DNA from: Pseudomonas costantinii
GTDB taxonomy: Bacteria > Pseudomonadota > Gammaproteobacteria > Pseudomonadales > Pseudomonadaceae
Direction of reading: 5' to 3'
DNA: 64,000 nucleotides
Assembly: GCF_001870435.1 (NCBI RefSeq)
Contig: NZ_MDDR01000061.1
Coordinates: forward strand, 1-64,000
Shown here piece after piece: positions 42,995 through 51,289 of the stretch; the first letter of the stretch is position 1, and every line of letters begins with the position of its first letter. The notes beneath the pieces were generated by a model. That model saw only the letters and a program-made list of their open reading frames with translations, ran no database searches and was not told the origin of the DNA. The translations under genes and the position numbers were made by a program.

Positions 42995-43398
42995 TTTTTT
43001 GCTGCGGCCTGCTCGGCGCCAAGGCCTTCCTGAAGTGCTTTGGCGTCAGCTTCAGCTTTGGCCGCCTTGTACTTCTCTTCGAAGTGATCGTTGATTGCAG
43101 CCATGCCCTCTTCGCCCAATTCTTGCAGCACAGCCTCGATCTGTTTGTTGGTCTGCGGCAGGCCAAAACCAACGTCGTCGATGTAGACGACCATGGCGGC
43201 TGGCAGCGCGAAGCCCGACATGTAGGTCTGGTTGCCGGCGATTTCACCGCCGACGGCCATCACGATCCGCCCCTGCTCCAGCGGACCCAGCTTACGGAGC
43301 TGAATAGTCCGGCCGAGGCTGTCGTGGATCGTGGTGAATTTGGGTTTTTGGTCAACGTGGACCGGTGCAGCGGATTCGGTAACGGTCAATTTAGCCAT
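42991..43398 (-). CDS. Tail assembly chaperone, first frame (gpG-like)
   Basis: 135-residue protein, abundant product of the chaperone pair. It has a beta-rich first half (LTVTESAAPVHVDQK; GRTIQLRKLGPLEQGRIVMA) and an acidic/Lys-rich helical end. Its last codons are GCA GCA AAA AAC and then TAG, so the slippery heptamer A AAA AAC overlaps the last two codons. Lies between tube and neck/tape genes as in Mu and lambda. Confidence 0.85.
   Translation of the reverse strand: MAKLTVTESAAPVHVDQKPKFTTIHDSLGRTIQLRKLGPLEQGRIVMAVGGEIAGNQTYMSGFALPAAMVVYIDDVGFGLPQTNKQIEAVLQELGEEGMAAINDHFEEKYKAAKAEADAKALQEGLGAEQAAAKN
42994..43000 (-). promoter_or_regulatory. Slippery heptamer A AAA AAC for programmed -1 frameshift
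   Basis: On the minus strand the zero frame reads GCA AAA AAC TAG; the seven bases A AAA AAC fit X XXY YYZ exactly and are among the most efficient bacterial slip sites. Slipping back gives AAA AAA CTA and opens the 61-codon frame. The stop codon right after the slip site and the hairpin 7 bases on reinforce the pause. Confidence 0.85.
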
Positions 43399-43493
43399 GG
43401 GTAAAGCCTCTGGTCAGTGAGTCGTCAAGGAGCATGGCGTGCGGGGTGACGAGTCCCGCGCCCTGCGAGCCGGGCTGCCATGCAAAACAGGTA

Positions 43494-43922
43494 TCAGTTA
43501 GCCTTGTAGCGACGACGGGCAGTGAAAGTCATGGTCTGGTGAATGGTCTTGTCACCTTCTTTCTTGCCAGCGTCTTCAAACTTGTAAATCACGTGCGCGT
43601 AGCGATATATCGAAAGGCTTCCGTCAGTGTTAGTGATGGTTTCGGTGATGGTCCCGGGCGCCTGATTGATACCGCGGTAATAGTCATCCTCGAACTGTGC
43701 CCACCAGTCATCGAGAGTCCCATCAACGCGCTCTACGCCAATCGAACCAGTCCAACCTTTGGGTATCAGAAGCTCATCTGTCTGCCCGTTGAGTGGAGTT
43801 TTTTCGTCGCTGGTTGTCTTGGGCTTACTCTCGAAAGTCATTATTTTCGGGATTCGAATTGGACCGTAAGGCCCATTGATGTCGACGGCGACATCTTTCC
43901 CTGTGTTGTATCCACCTTGCAT
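43494..43922 (-). CDS. Tail tube protein (Mu gpM-like)
   Basis: 142 residues, forming the inner tube of the contractile tail. Typical features are DVAVDINGPYGPIRIPKIMT near the start and RVDGTLDDWWAQFEDDYYRG, IYRYAHVIYKFEDAGK and MTFTARRRYKAN at the end. ATG at 43922 has GGAG 6 bases upstream. It follows the sheath gene after a terminator. Confidence 0.85.
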   Translation of the reverse strand: MQGGYNTGKDVAVDINGPYGPIRIPKIMTFESKPKTTSDEKTPLNGQTDELLIPKGWTGSIGVERVDGTLDDWWAQFEDDYYRGINQAPGTITETITNTDGSLSIYRYAHVIYKFEDAGKKEGDKTIHQTMTFTARRRYKAN

Positions 43923-43936
43923 GGCGTTCTCCAAAT

Positions 43937-43962
43937 AAAAACCCGGCTCTAGGCCGGGCTGG
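43937..43962 (-). terminator. Terminator between sheath and tube genes
   Basis: CCCGGC (43942-43947) pairs with GCCGGG (43953-43958), loop of 5, followed by a T-run on the minus strand. Such a partial stop would change the ratio of sheath to tube transcripts. Confidence 0.75.
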
Positions 43963-43982
43963 GAAGTGGTTTTCTGCGCCTG

Positions 43983-45536
43983 TTAGCGCGGAGTGGCGGA
44001 CGCAACGATCGTGACCGATTGACCCGCTTCGAGATTGACGAGGAAGTAGCGAATCACCGAAAGGTACTTAACCTGCACGTCAGCCTGCATATATCCGAGC
44101 GCCACACGGGATTCAGGGTTGTTGCTGGCTTCGATCTGAACCGAGTATGCAGGGCCGCCATTGACGTCGCCGATCATCCCTTGGATGCGCAGCGTGTCGA
44201 GGAAGCTTTCCATTGTCGACTTGGTGGTGCGGCGCACATCCGGGGTCTGCAACTGGCCGATCACACCACCAAACGAAGCGGCAATGGTCAGCGAGATGAA
44301 GTTTGTCATCCGGGTGTAGTTGTCACCATTCACCGCCGAGTTGCTGGAGCAGTTCAGGCCGGAACGGTGGCCGAAGTAGCTGCCGCCCGGGCATGGGTTG
44401 GTGATGACGTCAAGGCGTGCAGTGTTGATCGCGCCGATTTCGGCAATGCTGTACGGCTGCTGCGCCAGGTTGCGCTGAGTCGATACCGCGTTGGTGATCG
44501 GCTTGTTCAGTGCGTTTTGGTTCGGCGACAGTGCGGCAATCTTGGCGGCAGAGAAGGTCGCTGGAGCGATCATGCGCTGCTGGCCGTTAACCTGATCCTG
44601 CCAGTAGACCCAATCGCCCGACATCACCTTCAGCGCGTAGCTGTCACAGCCGGCGGTGGTCAGCGCGGTGGCGACGGTGGTGTAGGAAGCCCCTGCAACG
44701 CCCTGAGTGACCATGTAGCAGCCTTCGGACAGGCCGTAAGTGAGCATGGTTGGCCACTGGGTGGAGTCGGTCACATCGACCAAGTTAGCGACCTGTGCGC
44801 CAGTCCCGCGCAGCGCGTACATGCCTTTACGAGCCGTACCAATCACGCCGTCAGTGCCGACCAAAACCGAATCGGTCAGGGTTGTGTTGCCGGAAGTGCC
44901 GGTGGTGAACGCGACCGTCTGGGTCACTGCGACTGGGGCCAGGGCGGTAGAGCCCACGGTGGCCACAACCAGCTGAGAAGCACCGCGAATGCCGGATTGA
45001 CCGTTGTTCACCGCGCTCACGATGTTCTGCCACAGCGCCAGGCCGGAGCCGGTGATGTTGTCGAACACTTCAGGCGATACGCCTGGGAGCGAGATGGTCA
45101 GTTTCCAGCTGGATGCAGCCGAGCCGGTGGCCAGTGTCGCGCTGAGCGAGTTACCCAGTGTGCCGGTGTAGTACGCGGTCAAGGTCGCGCCAGTAGCTGC
45201 GGCGGTGTCCTTGAGCGTGCTGGTGGCAGCGGTGTCAGTGCCGTCGGTGACGCGCACGGCGCGGATGTTCGATGCACCACCCTGGATCGACACGGCGATA
45301 GCGGTGCACAGGTCGTACTTGCGCACGGCCTGGGTGCCGAACTTCTGGGAGGCATCACCAGGCGAGCCAACCAGAGTAGCGCTGTTCACCGGACCCCAGT
45401 CGGCGATGCCGACGATGCCCAAAATGTCAGTGGCCACACCGTTGATGTACCGAGTTTTCGGTGGGACGATCTGGATGTAAAGGTCCGGGGCCTGAAGCGC
45501 CGCCGTGTTCAAGCTGCCTGCCGGGTAAATGGGCAT
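43983..45536 (-). CDS. Tail sheath protein (Mu gpL-like)
   Basis: 517-residue contractile sheath subunit. N-terminus APDLYIQIVPPKTRYINGVA, the family's DILGIVGIADWGPVN, and the C-terminal handshake and core region QGMIGDVNGGPAYSVQIEA with RYFLVNLEAGQSVTI. It makes this phage a myovirus despite its podovirus-type coat. The start has a GGAGG-type site (AGGAGGACGCC) just upstream. Confidence 0.93.
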   Translation of the reverse strand: MPIYPAGSLNTAALQAPDLYIQIVPPKTRYINGVATDILGIVGIADWGPVNSATLVGSPGDASQKFGTQAVRKYDLCTAIAVSIQGGASNIRAVRVTDGTDTAATSTLKDTAAATGATLTAYYTGTLGNSLSATLATGSAASSWKLTISLPGVSPEVFDNITGSGLALWQNIVSAVNNGQSGIRGASQLVVATVGSTALAPVAVTQTVAFTTGTSGNTTLTDSVLVGTDGVIGTARKGMYALRGTGAQVANLVDVTDSTQWPTMLTYGLSEGCYMVTQGVAGASYTTVATALTTAGCDSYALKVMSGDWVYWQDQVNGQQRMIAPATFSAAKIAALSPNQNALNKPITNAVSTQRNLAQQPYSIAEIGAINTARLDVITNPCPGGSYFGHRSGLNCSSNSAVNGDNYTRMTNFISLTIAASFGGVIGQLQTPDVRRTTKSTMESFLDTLRIQGMIGDVNGGPAYSVQIEASNNPESRVALGYMQADVQVKYLSVIRYFLVNLEAGQSVTIVASATPR

Positions 45537-45551
45537 GGCGTCCTCCTAATG

Positions 45552-45580
45552 AAAAAGCCGCCTCAATGGGCGGCTTCTTG
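45552..45580 (-). terminator. Terminator upstream of the sheath gene
   Basis: GCCGCC (45557-45562) with GGCGGC (45569-45574), loop of 6, and TTTTTC following on the minus strand. It lies between the small gene at 45598 and the sheath gene. Confidence 0.75.
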
Positions 45581-45597
45581 TGTGTGGGTTTCGCTTG

Positions 45598-45795
45598 TTA
45601 GGCGTTGGCGACTTTCAGGACTTTGTCGGCGCACTCACCGGCCAAGACTGCGGCAACCTCGTCTGCGTCAGTGATCGACTGGCCGACTTGGTAGTCAGCA
45701 AAGGCGAACTTGACGGTGAGGTTGAATGGCGATGGCGCTGCTTTAGCCTTTGGGGCTGGCGCTGCGACTGGGGTATCTGGAGTATCGGAGTCCAT
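45598..45795 (-). CDS. Small phage protein, Ala/Pro-rich start
   Basis: 65-residue protein, with a start rich in Ala, Pro and Lys and then FNLTVKFAFADYQVGQSITD. No family recognised. ATG at 45795 has GAGG 6 bases upstream. It sits between the tail terminator-type gene and the sheath gene, where Mu-like phages have small unassigned proteins. Confidence 0.65.
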   Translation of the reverse strand: MDSDTPDTPVAAPAPKAKAAPSPFNLTVKFAFADYQVGQSITDADEVAAVLAGECADKVLKVANA

Positions 45796-45803
45796 GGCGG
45801 GCC

Positions 45804-46625
45804 TCAAAGGTTAAGCGTTTTCATGGTTTGCCCGGACTGGGCGTTCACAATGTTCAGCACTGGCGCGATCACTTCGGCCGCATTCAGCACTTGAGTTGTT
45901 GCGTAATCGATGGTGTAGAACAGGTCGATCCGGTAGAGGTCGGCCTTTTGGAGTTGGTCGGTCATCAGCGACCCGCCTGAGCGGATGATGCCGAAGGAGC
46001 CATCCAGAAATGAGATGCTGTTGCTGTCGGACAATGCAGAATCGAGTGGACTTGCCACAGCGTCACGCGCTGCCGGGCTGTTTGCCCAGACGATGAGCTG
46101 CACAGACTGCTCCTGGCGCTTGGTCTCCTTGTAAGCAGTACCGAATCCACCAACGCGAGCGAGGACCGCATGAGCTCCTGTGAGCGTGATAACCGGGCCA
46201 GCGCTAGAGGCGCCAGGCACAAGGTACGCAAGCGCAGTGGCGGCGCTCGTCAGCGTGTCTGACTGCTGTACGGCATAGACATAGCTGGTGCCGTTCAGGT
46301 TGATCATGATGTTCTGCGCGCTGATCGTCCCGGAGAGGGTCACGACCGATCCGGAGACCGTCATGGTCAGCGTGTGGACCGGCGCAGTCAGCGGAACCCA
46401 GGTTTTGCCAAGGTAACGCGTGGTGCTGCGATCCTTGCCATGCGGGTAAACGCTGATGTGCGCAATCCCTGCAGCCAGGTCGGCCTCAAGCTGCTCAGGA
46501 ACCGGCCAGCCTGGGTAAACCCGGATGGGGAACCCGGCAACGCTTGGTTGGCCGGTTCCGTTCGGGTAAACCACAGCTGCAATCTGAGCGGCGGCCTGCT
46601 TTAGTACGTCGGTCAGACTCGCCAT
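45804..46625 (-). CDS. Tail terminator / head-tail joining protein
   Basis: 273 residues; the N-terminus (MASLTDVLKQAAAQIAAVVY, then IRVYPGWPVPEQLEADLAAG) and the beta-rich remainder fit phage tail-terminator type proteins upstream of a sheath gene. It has KRQEQSVQLIVWANSPAARDAV in the middle, a common motif in Mu gp37-like neighbours. Assigned by position and general character. Confidence 0.65.
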   Translation of the reverse strand: MASLTDVLKQAAAQIAAVVYPNGTGQPSVAGFPIRVYPGWPVPEQLEADLAAGIAHISVYPHGKDRSTTRYLGKTWVPLTAPVHTLTMTVSGSVVTLSGTISAQNIMINLNGTSYVYAVQQSDTLTSAATALAYLVPGASSAGPVITLTGAHAVLARVGGFGTAYKETKRQEQSVQLIVWANSPAARDAVASPLDSALSDSNSISFLDGSFGIIRSGGSLMTDQLQKADLYRIDLFYTIDYATTQVLNAAEVIAPVLNIVNAQSGQTMKTLNL

Positions 46626-46626
46626 A

Positions 46627-47265
46627 TCACACCTGTGCCTGCATTGCGGTGATGCGCCAACCCATATCGGTAAGCTCAGCGCTCGAAATGATGTACTTGC
46701 GGCCAAGCTCGTCGCGGATGATGTCGCTCGTGCGCAAGATGATCCCCGGGTAAGCCGGCATCAGGATCGCCCACCATGGTGTTTTCACGTCCAGTGGCAG
46801 CTTGGCGTCGTTCGTCTCGCCCTTGGTCCCCTGCAAGATGCTGGCGGGCCAACCTTGCATCAGTGGCGCCTCAGTCGCCCGAGTGCCACCGGAGTAGGCG
46901 CCAAGACCAACGCTTTGATCCTGCTGATCGCGCAGAACGCTCACGATGCGATTCGTCTGCACGCAGTAGATGGGCAACGTGTCCTGCATGGCGGCGATGA
47001 AGAACGTCCCCTGACGACCTACCAGGAAGTCACCCGGGGTAAACGTGCGAGCGTCGAACAGACCAAGCCAGGTGGCCTGACCGTACTTGTTCGGCGCGGA
47101 GTAGCTGAAATTCGTGGTGAACGACGCGGGCAGCGTCTGCAAAGCGGTTGACGACAGCGGGTTACTGGCGCTCGTGGCGCGAAATTGCTGGTAGTCGAAA
47201 CCGATACGCTTGGCTGCCTGCCCGTACCCTTTGTAAATCTTGGCCTGGAGCTTTGTGCCGTCCAT
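46627..47265 (-). CDS. Head-tail connector protein (unassigned family)
   Basis: 212-residue phage structural-type protein, MDGTKLQAKIYKGYGQAAKRIG at the start split by the YGQ motif, and FTPGDFLVGRQGTFFIAAMQ in the middle. ATG at 47265 has AGGAG 5 bases upstream. Located between adaptor and tail terminator genes. Function inferred from position. Confidence 0.65.
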   Translation of the reverse strand: MDGTKLQAKIYKGYGQAAKRIGFDYQQFRATSASNPLSSTALQTLPASFTTNFSYSAPNKYGQATWLGLFDARTFTPGDFLVGRQGTFFIAAMQDTLPIYCVQTNRIVSVLRDQQDQSVGLGAYSGGTRATEAPLMQGWPASILQGTKGETNDAKLPLDVKTPWWAILMPAYPGIILRTSDIIRDELGRKYIISSAELTDMGWRITAMQAQV

Positions 47266-47266
47266 A

Positions 47267-47659
47267 TCAGCTCCTGGAGATTCGTGTACCGCCATTTCCA
47301 AGGCTTGGACCTGGCGCAATGCCAATGAACGAGCACAGTTCGCGCCGCCAAAGCCTGTAAAGCTTCATGCGGTCTGACACTTCGTTCTTGTTGTGCACCC
47401 AAACTGCGGCTTGATCGGTGTCAAGGTTCTCGGTTGAGTCCGTAACCGCCGTCTCCAGCCCTGATAGGGTTGTCAGAAACGTTACGATGCGGGTTTCTTC
47501 TTCCGGGCGCAGTGTTGAGAGGCGGTGATAAAGCGTCTGCCAGGTTCCTGGCGAGACCCAGCCGTAAGCCAGGTCACGGCTATTGTCAGCAATGGTGTCA
47601 CCAAGCATCGGGTAGCCAATGAAGCGCCGAACGTCGGCCAATTGCTGATCAGTTAGCAT
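47267..47659 (-). CDS. Head-tail adaptor protein
   Basis: 130-residue helical protein (MLTDQQLADVRRFIGYPMLG; YHRLSTLRPEEETRIVTFL) located directly downstream of the coat gene and its small partner, the place of portal-ring adaptor proteins such as gp6/gp4. It is mostly alpha-helical, as adaptors are. No definite family match is claimed. Confidence 0.65.
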   Translation of the reverse strand: MLTDQQLADVRRFIGYPMLGDTIADNSRDLAYGWVSPGTWQTLYHRLSTLRPEEETRIVTFLTTLSGLETAVTDSTENLDTDQAAVWVHNKNEVSDRMKLYRLWRRELCSFIGIAPGPSLGNGGTRISRS

Positions 47660-47842
47660 TTACTCGGCCTCTTTCGCCGGAACCCAGCCGCCGGAATAGT
47701 AGTTTTGCACTTCGTCAGGGTGAACCTGGGCGGTGTGCGGGGCGCTGTAGACGTGCGGATCGCGAACCATGTTCACGTAGGCAATTTCGTCAGCCACAAC
47801 TTCAGCTACGCCATCGTCGGTGCCATCAGATTTCTTAGCCAT
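47660..47842 (-). CDS. Small phage protein after the coat gene
   Basis: 60 residues, acidic, starting MAKKSDGTDDGVAEVVADE and ending YYSGGWVPAKEAE. ATG at 47842 has GGAG 6 bases upstream. Stop adjoins the adaptor start. Proteins of this size in this place often bind as capsid-decoration or connector accessory factors; function unknown. Confidence 0.6.
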   Translation of the reverse strand: MAKKSDGTDDGVAEVVADEIAYVNMVRDPHVYSAPHTAQVHPDEVQNYYSGGWVPAKEAE

Positions 47843-47887
47843 GATCTTCTCCATGAATGGCCGCCAGTCGCCCGGCGGCCAGGGCGA

Positions 47888-49012
47888 TTAGCCCAGCAGA
47901 ACAGCCGTGTGGGCTGGCTTGATGTTCGCGCAACCCCAGGCAACCGAGATCTCGTAGCGAACGCGGCGATATTGCTTGTACATAGCCACTTCAAAGCTCA
48001 TGCCGGTACGCGGATCGGTGATCAGCATGCGGTCATCAGCCATGTCGCCTTCTTCCGGCAGGGCTGGAGTACGGGTGGCCAGAACGATTGCCGAGCGCGG
48101 GAACGCGAAGTTGGCAGTGAATGCGCTCGCAACGGTTACGGTTGCGCCCGAAGCCACAGCAGCACGCAGGCCAGGAGCGCCGATGGTGACGTTGCCGCCC
48201 GACAGCGCAGTGGTTACCACGTACTTGTAGTTGCCGATGGTCAGCACGTCGCCAGCAACGATGGTGCCGGTGCCGGTTTGGACTGGGATCAAAGTTGCGC
48301 CGACAGCCAGAGCACCGTTGGTGACGTAGCTCGCGCCAGTACCTGGGGTATGGGAAGCCACGCCTGCCGATTCGCGCAGAGTGAAGCCGTGCAGTTCAAG
48401 CAGGGTGCCCTGGGCGCGGAGGCTGGTGGTGCCAGCTTCGTTGGCCTTGGTCAGCTGTGCCAGGGTGCGCAGAGCGGCGCCGGAAGTGGTGTCGATCACG
48501 CACTGCAGGTCGCTCAGCGGAGCACCGTTATCCGAAAGGATCTTACGGACTTGGGCGGTATCGCCGAGGGTGGATGCGAACGGCGTGGTGCCGGCGGTGC
48601 CAGTTGCGCGCGAGGCGCCATAGGCCAGTTGGCCCAAGTCAACCTCGATTTCGTTAACGAGGGTGCGCATTGCCTGCGAAATCTGGTCCCGACGAATGCT
48701 CGCGTAGCCTGGGCCGGTGTTCACGCCCTTCTGCTCTTCACCGGTCCAGCGGAATGGAACCATCCGAGATTTGGTGATGCTGAAAGGCGTGTTGCCGACA
48801 GTCTGATCACCGTCATCTGGGGGCAGTTGACCTGGAGTGACGTTTTCAGCGGCCTGAGCGGCGGTGATCGGAATACGGATCGCCTGGTTGAGCGCGGCGC
48901 GCTCAGCGGTAGCGTCCAGCGTAACGGACGGGATGAAACCTGCCAGTTCGCGGGAAACGATATCAAGCGATTCGTAGAGGTCCGGGACCAGGCTGGTAAG
49001 GGTGTTGGCCAT
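47888..49012 (-). CDS. Major capsid protein, P22 coat family
   Basis: 374-residue coat protein. Its N-terminus (LVPDLYESLDIVSRELAGFI) and overall layout follow the P22 gp5 family. An inserted domain-like stretch lies around 215-285 (YVTNGALAVGATLIPVQTG and TIVAGDVLTIGNYKYVV), similar to the I-domain region of P22 coat. No protease gene is present and a separate scaffold is encoded upstream, both as in P22-type heads. Confidence 0.85.
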   Translation of the reverse strand: MANTLTSLVPDLYESLDIVSRELAGFIPSVTLDATAERAALNQAIRIPITAAQAAENVTPGQLPPDDGDQTVGNTPFSITKSRMVPFRWTGEEQKGVNTGPGYASIRRDQISQAMRTLVNEIEVDLGQLAYGASRATGTAGTTPFASTLGDTAQVRKILSDNGAPLSDLQCVIDTTSGAALRTLAQLTKANEAGTTSLRAQGTLLELHGFTLRESAGVASHTPGTGASYVTNGALAVGATLIPVQTGTGTIVAGDVLTIGNYKYVVTTALSGGNVTIGAPGLRAAVASGATVTVASAFTANFAFPRSAIVLATRTPALPEEGDMADDRMLITDPRTGMSFEVAMYKQYRRVRYEISVAWGCANIKPAHTAVLLG

Positions 49013-49026
49013 TTGGATGAATTCCT

Positions 49027-49779
49027 TTAATCAGAAATAGGTGCGCCAGCCTTGACGTGCTCCATCTGCTTGGCAGGTGGTAGAGCTTCGAACTGGGCGC
49101 GGGAAAGTTTTTGCGCGCCACCCGTAGCCGCACCGCCAGATGCACCGCCGCCACTGGCGCCAGAGCTTTTCAGGATTTGGTCGCGATACGGATAGCTGTC
49201 GACGAGGAGTTCCAGGGCTTCGTCAAAATTGGCGATCTCACCTGGATTGCTGCGACTGAAGAGCTTGTTGCCGGTCTTGTCGTATGCAACGACCTTCCCG
49301 TCCTCAACCTTGAACTGCTCGCCGAAGCGCGCACGGACCAGATCAGAGGGGATTGCCAGCTTGTCGGTGATGAATTTCGAGCGGTCGAAGCTGCCACCAA
49401 CCTTTTCGGTTACCAACGCGGCATTCAGCGAATCGCGTTCAGCAACGATTGGGGCGTACTTCTCTTCAACGGCCTTGATCGCTTCAGCGCGGACCTTTTC
49501 GACTTCGCCGGCATCCACCAGCTTTTTGGCGTCGAAGTTCTTGATCGTTTCAAGCGCTTTGCGGGCTTCGGCAGGATCGGCGATCCCCTCGAAGGCCTTA
49601 AGAGCGCCTTCAGCCCCCTCAGCACGTTCACGATTGGTCTTTGCTTCAGCATTCAGGCGGCTGATCGTCGCTACGGTGCCTTGGGCATCGAATGCGACAT
49701 CTTTGCCGTCATCACTGACATAAACAGGTTTGCCATCAACAACTACTACGTGGCCTTCTTCGTCGATTTTAAGTTTCAT
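49027..49779 (-). CDS. Capsid scaffolding protein
   Basis: 250 residues, highly charged and helical (RLNAEAKTNRERAEGAEGAL to VEEKYAPIVAERDSLNAAL), with a Gly/Ala/Ser linker (ASGGGASGGAATGG) and a basic-helical C-terminus (KLSRAQFEALPPAKQMEHVK) that could bind coat. This layout and the position between portal and coat indicate the scaffold. ATG at 49779. Confidence 0.82.
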   Translation of the reverse strand: MKLKIDEEGHVVVVDGKPVYVSDDGKDVAFDAQGTVATISRLNAEAKTNRERAEGAEGALKAFEGIADPAEARKALETIKNFDAKKLVDAGEVEKVRAEAIKAVEEKYAPIVAERDSLNAALVTEKVGGSFDRSKFITDKLAIPSDLVRARFGEQFKVEDGKVVAYDKTGNKLFSRSNPGEIANFDEALELLVDSYPYRDQILKSSGASGGGASGGAATGGAQKLSRAQFEALPPAKQMEHVKAGAPISD

Positions 49780-49850
49780 GCTGGTCATCCAACCCTTTGG
49801 TAGGCCATCCGGCCCGGCGCGGCGCTATCCATCCGGAATCGCGCCCATAA

Positions 49851-49880
49851 AAAAGCCCCAGCGAGTGCCAGGGCGGTGTT
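49851..49880 (-). terminator. Terminator between portal and scaffold genes
   Basis: GCCCCA (49855-49860) pairs with the complementary arm to 49874, with a wobble pair, and TTTTTTATG follows on the minus strand. Weaker than the others because of two imperfect pairs. Confidence 0.6.
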
Positions 49881-49891
49881 CGGTGATTGGG

Positions 49892-51277
49892 TTAAACGCC
49901 TGGGAGCGTTACCCCTTGTTTCGCTGGCTGGACCTTGATCCGGTCCTGCTCTTGCTGCCAGGTAATGCCGTCCTTGACCATTCCGCGCCGCTGAATCTCG
50001 CTGAACAGCGTTTCATTGGACAGAACACCAGCAACGTTCATCTCTAGCAACAGGTCAGCGGAGGCTTCTGCAAGCGATGCAGCGCCGAAGTCTTTGTAAA
50101 TGGACAGGTGCCCACCCTCACTCTCTCCGATCCACTCAGCCATGAGCTGCATAGCCTGGTCGAGCGAGTCCTCTACGTCCTGGGCGATGCGCTGTAGTGC
50201 GCACATTCCGGGCTCGTTGTCGGAAAGGGTCTGAGCTACGGTGATCTTGCCGGGCTTTATTACAAGCAGCTCGGCACCCACCTGCCGCATGCGGTCCTCA
50301 ATGTCGAGGATTGAAACGCGTCCAGACTCAATCGCTTTGCCTGTGTGCTCAACGTATGTGAGCGTGGCGCCGATCTTGTCAGATGTGATTGCAGTAGCAG
50401 AACCAACAGTGAGGTTGTCCTCGTCGCCGAATCCAACCCCAAACAGGATAGGTACTCGCGCAACGTGCAAAATGGTCTGCTGATCCGACTTCGACTGCCA
50501 GTGCTCGACGTTCATGAACGCAAGCTCGCGCAGAGGCGGCATGGCCTGCATGAAGCCAAGGCGCTTACCGTAAACTGGCACGAACGGAATCTTGGTCAGG
50601 GTTGATTTCCCTTGAGCGTGAAGAAGCCACTCCAAGTCACCCTGGGCGTTCTGCTTCTCGCGGTATGTCTCCCAGCGGCCCTGGAAAAGTACACGGACCT
50701 GGTCGATTTGCTTCTCGCTGAATTCGTCGACTTTTTCGGTCACGGCCTCAAGGAAGCGCAGCATCGTGAAGGTCTCAACCCCCTTGATGCGTTCCGATGC
50801 GTAGTCAAGGAGGTTGTCTGCGCAGATCTGCACAAAGTACGGCCGGACACCTGCAGCAACCTCTTCGGCCTTGTTCCGGATGCCCGCTGCCTGCGGATAG
50901 TCAACTAGAATCCCGCAGATGCCGTATGCCATCGCCTCCTCCGTAATGCTGGCGGCAAAGGAATGCATGTTGCGGCCTTGCAAGTCGATATCCTCGCAAT
51001 ACTCAAGGATCGTCTTGGGCGTGTCTTCGCCGTAAGTGAGCGGCCTGGAAAATGGCTTGCCGCACAAAACATCTATGGTGCGGGCAAAGGCCGGGAAGAG
51101 AGTCGCTGTGCCCAGGCGAGCGTTGTAGAAGCCTTGATCTTCATTCGGCCACTGAGGGAGGTAGGTGGTTCCTGCCTCCCGCATCTTTCCAGTCCCGCCA
51201 AGCAGGGCCTTGATCATGGGCCAGCATTCCGCCATCGCTTCGATTTTGGCGGAGCGCTTGCGAACGCTATTGCTCAT
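49892..51277 (-). CDS. Portal protein (DUF4055)
   Basis: 461-residue portal ring subunit, the DNA channel and packaging motor dock. DUF4055 proteins serve as portals of many prophages. N-terminus with MAECWPMIKALLGGTGKMRE, a middle FVPVYGKRLGFMQAMPPLRE and a helical crown toward the C-terminus (DSLDQAMQLMAEWIGES). The gene starts 12 bases after the large terminase stop. Confidence 0.85.
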   Translation of the reverse strand: MSNSVRKRSAKIEAMAECWPMIKALLGGTGKMREAGTTYLPQWPNEDQGFYNARLGTATLFPAFARTIDVLCGKPFSRPLTYGEDTPKTILEYCEDIDLQGRNMHSFAASITEEAMAYGICGILVDYPQAAGIRNKAEEVAAGVRPYFVQICADNLLDYASERIKGVETFTMLRFLEAVTEKVDEFSEKQIDQVRVLFQGRWETYREKQNAQGDLEWLLHAQGKSTLTKIPFVPVYGKRLGFMQAMPPLRELAFMNVEHWQSKSDQQTILHVARVPILFGVGFGDEDNLTVGSATAITSDKIGATLTYVEHTGKAIESGRVSILDIEDRMRQVGAELLVIKPGKITVAQTLSDNEPGMCALQRIAQDVEDSLDQAMQLMAEWIGESEGGHLSIYKDFGAASLAEASADLLLEMNVAGVLSNETLFSEIQRRGMVKDGITWQQEQDRIKVQPAKQGVTLPGV

Positions 51278-51289
51278 GGCGTAGTCCAG

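Noticed and set aside
44019..45674. Very long plus-strand open frame (551 codons) opposite the sheath gene
   Set aside because: It mirrors the third-codon bias of the sheath gene on the other strand, has no ribosome site and no recognisable domain, and the sheath protein is unmistakable.
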